This document shows positions 59,265-64,000 of a stretch of DNA of 64,000 nt, piece after piece. A program made the translations under genes and the position numbers. The notes beneath the pieces are model-generated. The model did not search any database. It was not told where the DNA came from and worked only from the letters and a program-made list of their open reading frames with translations. Position 1 is the stretch's first letter. Every line of letters begins with the position of its first letter. Source of the stretch: Psophocarpus tetragonolobus (Eukaryota; Streptophyta; Magnoliopsida; Fabales; Fabaceae). Location: assembly GCA_037954015.1 (NCBI GenBank), contig CM075693.1, positions 9,272,001-9,336,000 on the forward strand, in the 5' to 3' direction.

Positions 59265-59760
59265 TGTGGTGTCCCTAGACGGAAAAGATATTTTCTTTTA
59301 CAATGACCTACATTCCTACATATTGAACATCTCTTAGGTTGTTGAGGTTCTACCATGTCTATTTTTATGTGTATACATTATGACTTTGGACGACCTTTTT
59401 TAGTCTTGATCATATTTTGATTGGGCAACATCTATGACTCAGTATAATTTGGTCAATGAGCTTCATTGAATAGTTTTTGAAACAATTCATTATACACATG
59501 GAATATGTATTCTAACATATACGTAATGTGTGTAATCATAATGAGCATGCAATAATGACATGGTGACGGTTTGCCTTTGTTTATGCATTTGTTAGAGTTT
59601 GATTTAGTATCTATGTATAATTTGCCAACTCTAATTTTTGTATCAACGTTACTTTGTTGGATGAATAATTTGTTACTTCTTTGATATGTTGAGATTATTA
59701 TTGCTTGGTAGGTTCCATGTCTTTTCAAGAATCAAATTTATGGCATTGACTAGGTTTGTT
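59265..59760 (-). pseudogene. C-terminal remnant of a Mutator-like transposase
   Basis: Minus-strand frames with stops show a decayed SWIM-type zinc finger region (CINKGKPSPCHYCMLIMI, then TYMLEYIFHVYNELF). Next come LPNQNMIKTKKGRPKS and a zinc knuckle start QPKRCSICRNVGHCK. This order is the familiar C-terminus of plant MULE transposases. The upstream catalytic part is not recognisable in the window. It may be the source type of MULE that mobilised short elements, but no terminal repeats link it to the M9 family. Confidence 0.55.
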
Positions 59761-59799
59761 GTGATGTGTCTCCAATGTTGTTAGGGTCTAAATGCAATT

Positions 59800-61200
59800 T
59801 GGTTTCTTGCAACCAATTCTACATTGTGCACACAATCTTAACAAATTGCATCAAATAGAGATGAGAGAACACAATGACACCAGTTGGGTTACTTGCAATG
59901 GATTGCCATTTGGAAGAATAGACAACAACATGTTCTTTTTGGTTATCCTATTCAAGATTCTCTCTACCACACCACCAAATATTTATAGTGGTTTTTGAAA
60001 ATTCAAAAACCAATTTATTGCACAAAGAACAACAAATGTTTGTGGCCCATCAACAACGACCATTCAAATGTCAGCTCAACAACATCTGCATACCTATCCA
60101 AGACCATCCTCATGCAATCCAATAATAGAACAATTTTATACAATACCAATTGAATAAGATCATCCTATGTCTTATGCACACAAACACAAAATATTATATG
60201 CACACCCTCCTCTTAGGTATACAAGAAGGAGATGATTTTGTAAGCAATTTATTTGGTGTTAACATGAAAATACACAATCTACATATGCTTACATGCAATC
60301 CATGAATATTTCTTCATTTTAATTGTTTCATGCCCAAGCCATTGAAAGTTCCTCAAGGAACCCTATCAGGAACAATGTGACAGGTGTTTATGAATATGTA
60401 GTTAATTGTGATTAATTATTTATGGATGTAATTAATTATGAGAATCAACCTAAACCAAATGACAAGAAAAATATAGACGTTGAACTATTTTGAGAAATAG
60501 AAATCATCCAAGGTGTGGTATTATTGGAGACAAACATTATTAAGTTGTGCATCATTGTTCTTTCAATTTTTTGTGGCAATTTTTATCTGTTTAATGATAT
60601 TATTTTAATTTTTTTTGCTATTAAAATGTATTTTCTACTACATAATGACCATTATTAACTTAATTTCAATAAATAATTAACAAAATTAAAATAATAATTA
60701 AATTTAAAAATAATAACAATATATATGTTTTATAGATTAAAAAAATTTTTAAAAACTAAAATTTAAAACAAAATAGAAAATTATTTAATTATAAAAAAGT
60801 ACATTAAAAAAAATTAAAAATAGAGATTAAAAAAAAGATTAAAAAAGGAAGGTGAAAAAAATATTTTTTTTTAAAAAAGAAAATAAAAAATAAAACAAAA
60901 GGCATGAGAAGTCTGTTGCTAGACTAATGTTTTAAAACAAATAATAAAAAACCAAGTTGAGAAATTGATTCTCCTCAACAATTATATGTTTGGGTAGACT
61001 AATGTTTTAAGAAATCAACTTCGATACTGAGTTGATGTGTTTAGGTAAATAATATAAGAATGAGTTATTTGGATAAATATTTTTTAATATAAAAAGAAAT
61101 AGTCCTTTTACGAGTTGATTCTTTTAAAAAAAAAAAGAAACATTATTTCTTGACATAATCACAAAGAAAATTATATATTTGTAAAAGTATAACAAATGTG
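59800..61200. other. Intergenic DNA, possibly decayed MULE upstream part
   Basis: 59800-60400 is less AT-rich and might continue the transposase remnant, but I could not match it. 60540-61200 is AT-rich without features. Confidence 0.35.
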
Positions 61201-61888
61201 TAGAGTTGTCAATCTAGGCGTGTCAGCTTGACTCGACGAACTTTTCAAACAAAATGACCCGAACCAATCATATTTTGCATGAGCTACCTATTTCTAAGTC
61301 CAACTTGGCCCTATATTTGGCCACCGGGCCAAAACGAGTCTTTTTAAAAAAAACAAAAATTTAAATTTTTATAAAAAATAAAACTTATTTTATAATACAA
61401 GTCCAAACCAATTTAAAATAACATACTAAATCAATAAAGAACACATCATAAATAAGTCTAAAATAACATAAAAAAATATTTATATGTATATCTTAATTTA
61501 ATATATATTTTAGAACAATATAATTTTTATTTGCTAAAAATATATTATTAAATAAACATCAAACGTACTTTTATATGTAATTTTTATATTTATATTATCA
61601 ATATATATAAATTGACTTCACATCAAACATACTTTTATGTGCATATTTTTTATAATATATTTTTAACAATATATTATATATATATATTATTAATATGTAT
61701 TTTTAAAATTTATGTATTTATATTTGTATTCAGGTTAGCCCGATCCAAGTCCATTTATATAGTCAAGCCAAATGGACTGGACAAAAAATGCTCACTTTTA
61801 TTAGAGCTTCCCCTTTTAGAGTCTAGTCTGACCCATTTTGTAAGCCCGTAAACTGATCCAATAGAGCAGATCCATTTTAACAGCTCTA
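61201..61888. mobile_element. hAT-like element with TAGAGTTGT ends, copy 2
   Basis: The left end TAGAGTTGTCAATCTAGG and the right end, reverse complemented TAGAGCTGTTAAAATGG, match the ends of 56075-56777. The 688-bp length is similar. The GC-richer terminal parts 'gcttgactcgacgaac' and 'gacccattttgtaagcccg' surround an AT core. The outer 8-mers match only partly. Confidence 0.65.
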
Positions 61889-61889
61889 C

Positions 61890-62372
61890 TGATATGTCTT
61901 TTAACAATCCATCCGTACATAAATGAGAATAGTGAAGGTTTTTTTTTTTTTATATAATGATAAATATTGACCTTGCTATAAAAGTCTTTGCAAGACATGG
62001 TCAGATACAATGTTGGATGGAATTTGATATCCAATTGCGACATAAAAATTGGGTAACTATATACATCTTTACCGTATTATAAAAATTGAATCGGCTATTG
62101 GTTAAAGTACTTGTTCAATGGTCAAATAAGAAAGTCAATTATTGAGATGGTTGAACCAATTCACATTAAAAACTTAGTAAAAATAACTTAATTGATTAAT
62201 ATTTTAAATCTAAAATATTTGTTATGACAAAATAATTAAAGTTTTGAATAATAAATACAATTTATAACAACATAAGTTAATATTCTAAATTTATTAACAT
62301 TATTGTGATTTTATTAAATGTTATAATATAAAAATATAGTCAAATAAGTATATAAAAGTAATCTATACTATA

Positions 62373-62417
<45 letters not shown>

Positions 62418-63060
62418 GAATCACTAGATGATGAAGTATAATATAGTGACTAAGTGATCAGTCTGTGCATTGTTGATTACATGATTCAAAGCTTGAATTT
62501 AGTCTAACCACAAAATTTATTTTCTAATGATGAATAACATAATCTTTATATAAAAAAAAATACATTTTTTACTTAAGATATTTATATCATTTTCATACAT
62601 ATTTTTCTTTCAATTTATTTTCTCATCTACCAAATAATTTAAAATTTATTTCACTTTCTATTTCTTTTCCTTTTTTTTCTCTTTCAATTTTTTTTCTTAA
62701 AATGAACATGGCCATTTCCTTCAATTTTCTTCCGAACTTAAACATTCAATTTAGTGACGTATGCTGTTATCCTTGTATTCTATTTTAATAGATATTTAAA
62801 ATAATTTGAATAAAATAGACCGGTGCCCATAATTATAAAACAAGAAGGGAAATGACTAACACTTATATTTGTATTTGTCCCTTGTTAGGTTTATGGGTTA
62901 GGTTCCCACATAATGAGTGAGACCTCTAAGGCAGATTCCAGCTACAAATTCCATTTGAAGTTACATAACAACACCAATCTAAATTACCTAATACTAATAT
63001 AATTGAAAAGCGCACCCGATCTTCTACTTATTTCATATCTTGCAAAGCCTTTGTTTCATA
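61890..63060. other. Intergenic DNA downstream of the peroxidase gene
   Basis: AT-rich with a (TA)n tract at about 62377-62412. The peroxidase 3' untranslated region probably begins at 63063 and runs downward. I see no further gene. Confidence 0.5.
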
Positions 63061-63063
63061 TTA

Positions 63064-64000
63064 CTACGAATTTATGAGTCTGCAGTTTTTCCTAATCTCT
63101 CCGTCAGTGCCAGTCTTTAGATTTATATTCCCCATCTTAATCATAGAATTAGCAAAGTCCAGAGAGAAGAGTCCACTATCATTGCTGTAGTTTTGGACTA
63201 AATGTTTAGTAGTTGAATTAGCCCCGTCGCTAGAAAATAGAATCTGGTCAGAGCTGAGAAGGCCCTTTCCATTGAGTAAGTTGTTGAAGTAATGGTTGTC
63301 AAACAGATCCGATGAGTTCCTATCAAGAACTGTTGTGACGTTTCCATCTCCATTTTGTGGACACAAACTTTGCAGATCAGAGAGCATGCCAGTGTCCAGT
63401 GTACTGTCTGCTGCACCTGTTCCTGAGAAGTTGAACAATCTATTGCTGAACAGTGTACACCTTGCTCGTCCAATAGTATGGGCCCCTTCACATATAATTG
63501 GATTCATATCTATAAGTTAACATATACATATTGAAGCAACTGAGCTAACAAATTCAAGACAAAATTTAGATAGTTTCTTAGGAGTTATTTGTGCTATTCT
63601 TCATTAAGTATTGAAGTGTCCTCTTGATATATAACCCGAGTAATCTTTAAATTCATACTTCTTTTCTAAATTGAAGGTTATTGAAGTGAAACCTAACTAA
63701 TTTTATCTGAACTCAGATAGAGTTTTTTTAGTTTCGTTAGTACTTTTTTTTCATTTTGTGTTAGTACTGTTTTTCAATGAGAACTAAAGTTTATTTTAAT
63801 AATCAGTACAATCCTTTAATACTTGCCTTCATTATTATCAAGATGAGCACTTCAATTCTAACTAAAAAACAATACCCCAACATTAAGAAACCGTATATAA
63901 GTTCTCTGTTAAGTAGCTAGCTTGAATAGATGATGAAGTTCTATGTTACCTGATAAAGAAACAACATCGGTGAGATTAAGGCCTTGAATAGTGAACTTTG
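63064..64000 (-). CDS. Class III secretory peroxidase, 3' part only
   Basis: A haem peroxidase of the plant secretory class, which oxidises phenolics with hydrogen peroxide in the cell wall or vacuole. Two exons are present: 63950-64000, which continues beyond the window, and the last exon 63064-63485. They are joined by a GT-AG intron within the Gly codon of SLSGAHTIGRARC. That segment carries the proximal haem-ligand His. Other landmarks are conserved Cys in ARC, SLCPQ and NCRLINS, the DLFDNHYFNNLL segment, GLLSSDQILFS and SMIKMGNINLKTG. The last exon encodes about 140 residues, as usual for the standard four-exon gene. The signal peptide and distal His lie outside the window. The N- or A2-like subgroup is possible but not decided. 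Confidence 0.93.

Noticed and set aside
1..64000. CRISPR arrays, operons, rRNA or canonical tRNA genes
   Set aside because: The sequence is plant nuclear DNA with spliced genes. No spacer-repeat arrays and no complete tRNA or rRNA were seen.

Overview
The window is nuclear DNA of a flowering plant, very probably a legume close to soybean. The evidence is four intron-rich plant genes, all on the minus strand, in AT-rich intergenic DNA full of small inverted-repeat transposons, a Ty3/gypsy element, a LINE remnant and a MULE remnant. The legume assignment is inference: the DGAT1, eIF4A and peroxidase sequences resemble soybean proteins as I remember them, and no search was run. I rebuilt the gene models by hand. 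Every internal exon is bounded by AG and GT, every phase agrees, and the protein lengths fit their families.

Layout. 1-4360 is intergenic: a 330-bp-period repeat array with a hAT-like element inside it, an exact 63-bp tandem duplication and TA tracts. 4361-11607 is a complete 16-exon DGAT1 gene for the last step of triacylglycerol synthesis, with a TATA box and G-box just upstream. 13860-23385 is a nested block: a full-length, decayed Ty3/gypsy element (14544-22830, minus strand) sits in the leader of an older plus-strand retroelement fragment. 23400-35040 is intergenic with retroelement debris, a LINE 3' end and the first three copies of a 184-bp MITE family that makes 9-bp target duplications. 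35116-37551 is a 4-exon eIF4A translation helicase gene. 38313-43610 is an old tandem duplication whose halves carry different transposon insertions, so each half supplies the empty site for the other. 46953-54702 is a 13-exon WD40 gene matching THO6/DWA1. 55060-62400 holds a palindromic minisatellite, a 1.7-kb foldback structure with a hAT-like element in its loop, further MITEs and a MULE transposase remnant. 63064 to the window edge is the 3' half of a class III peroxidase gene.

The genes do not form a pathway: lipid assembly, translation initiation, mRNP export or ubiquitin-ligase adaptor, and a secreted peroxidase. The unusual content lies in the repeats. These include a MITE family with verifiable 9-bp target duplications, paralogous empty sites, two palindromic structures that could give hairpin RNA, and a duplicated DGAT1 exon end that leaves a decoy splice donor inside an intron.
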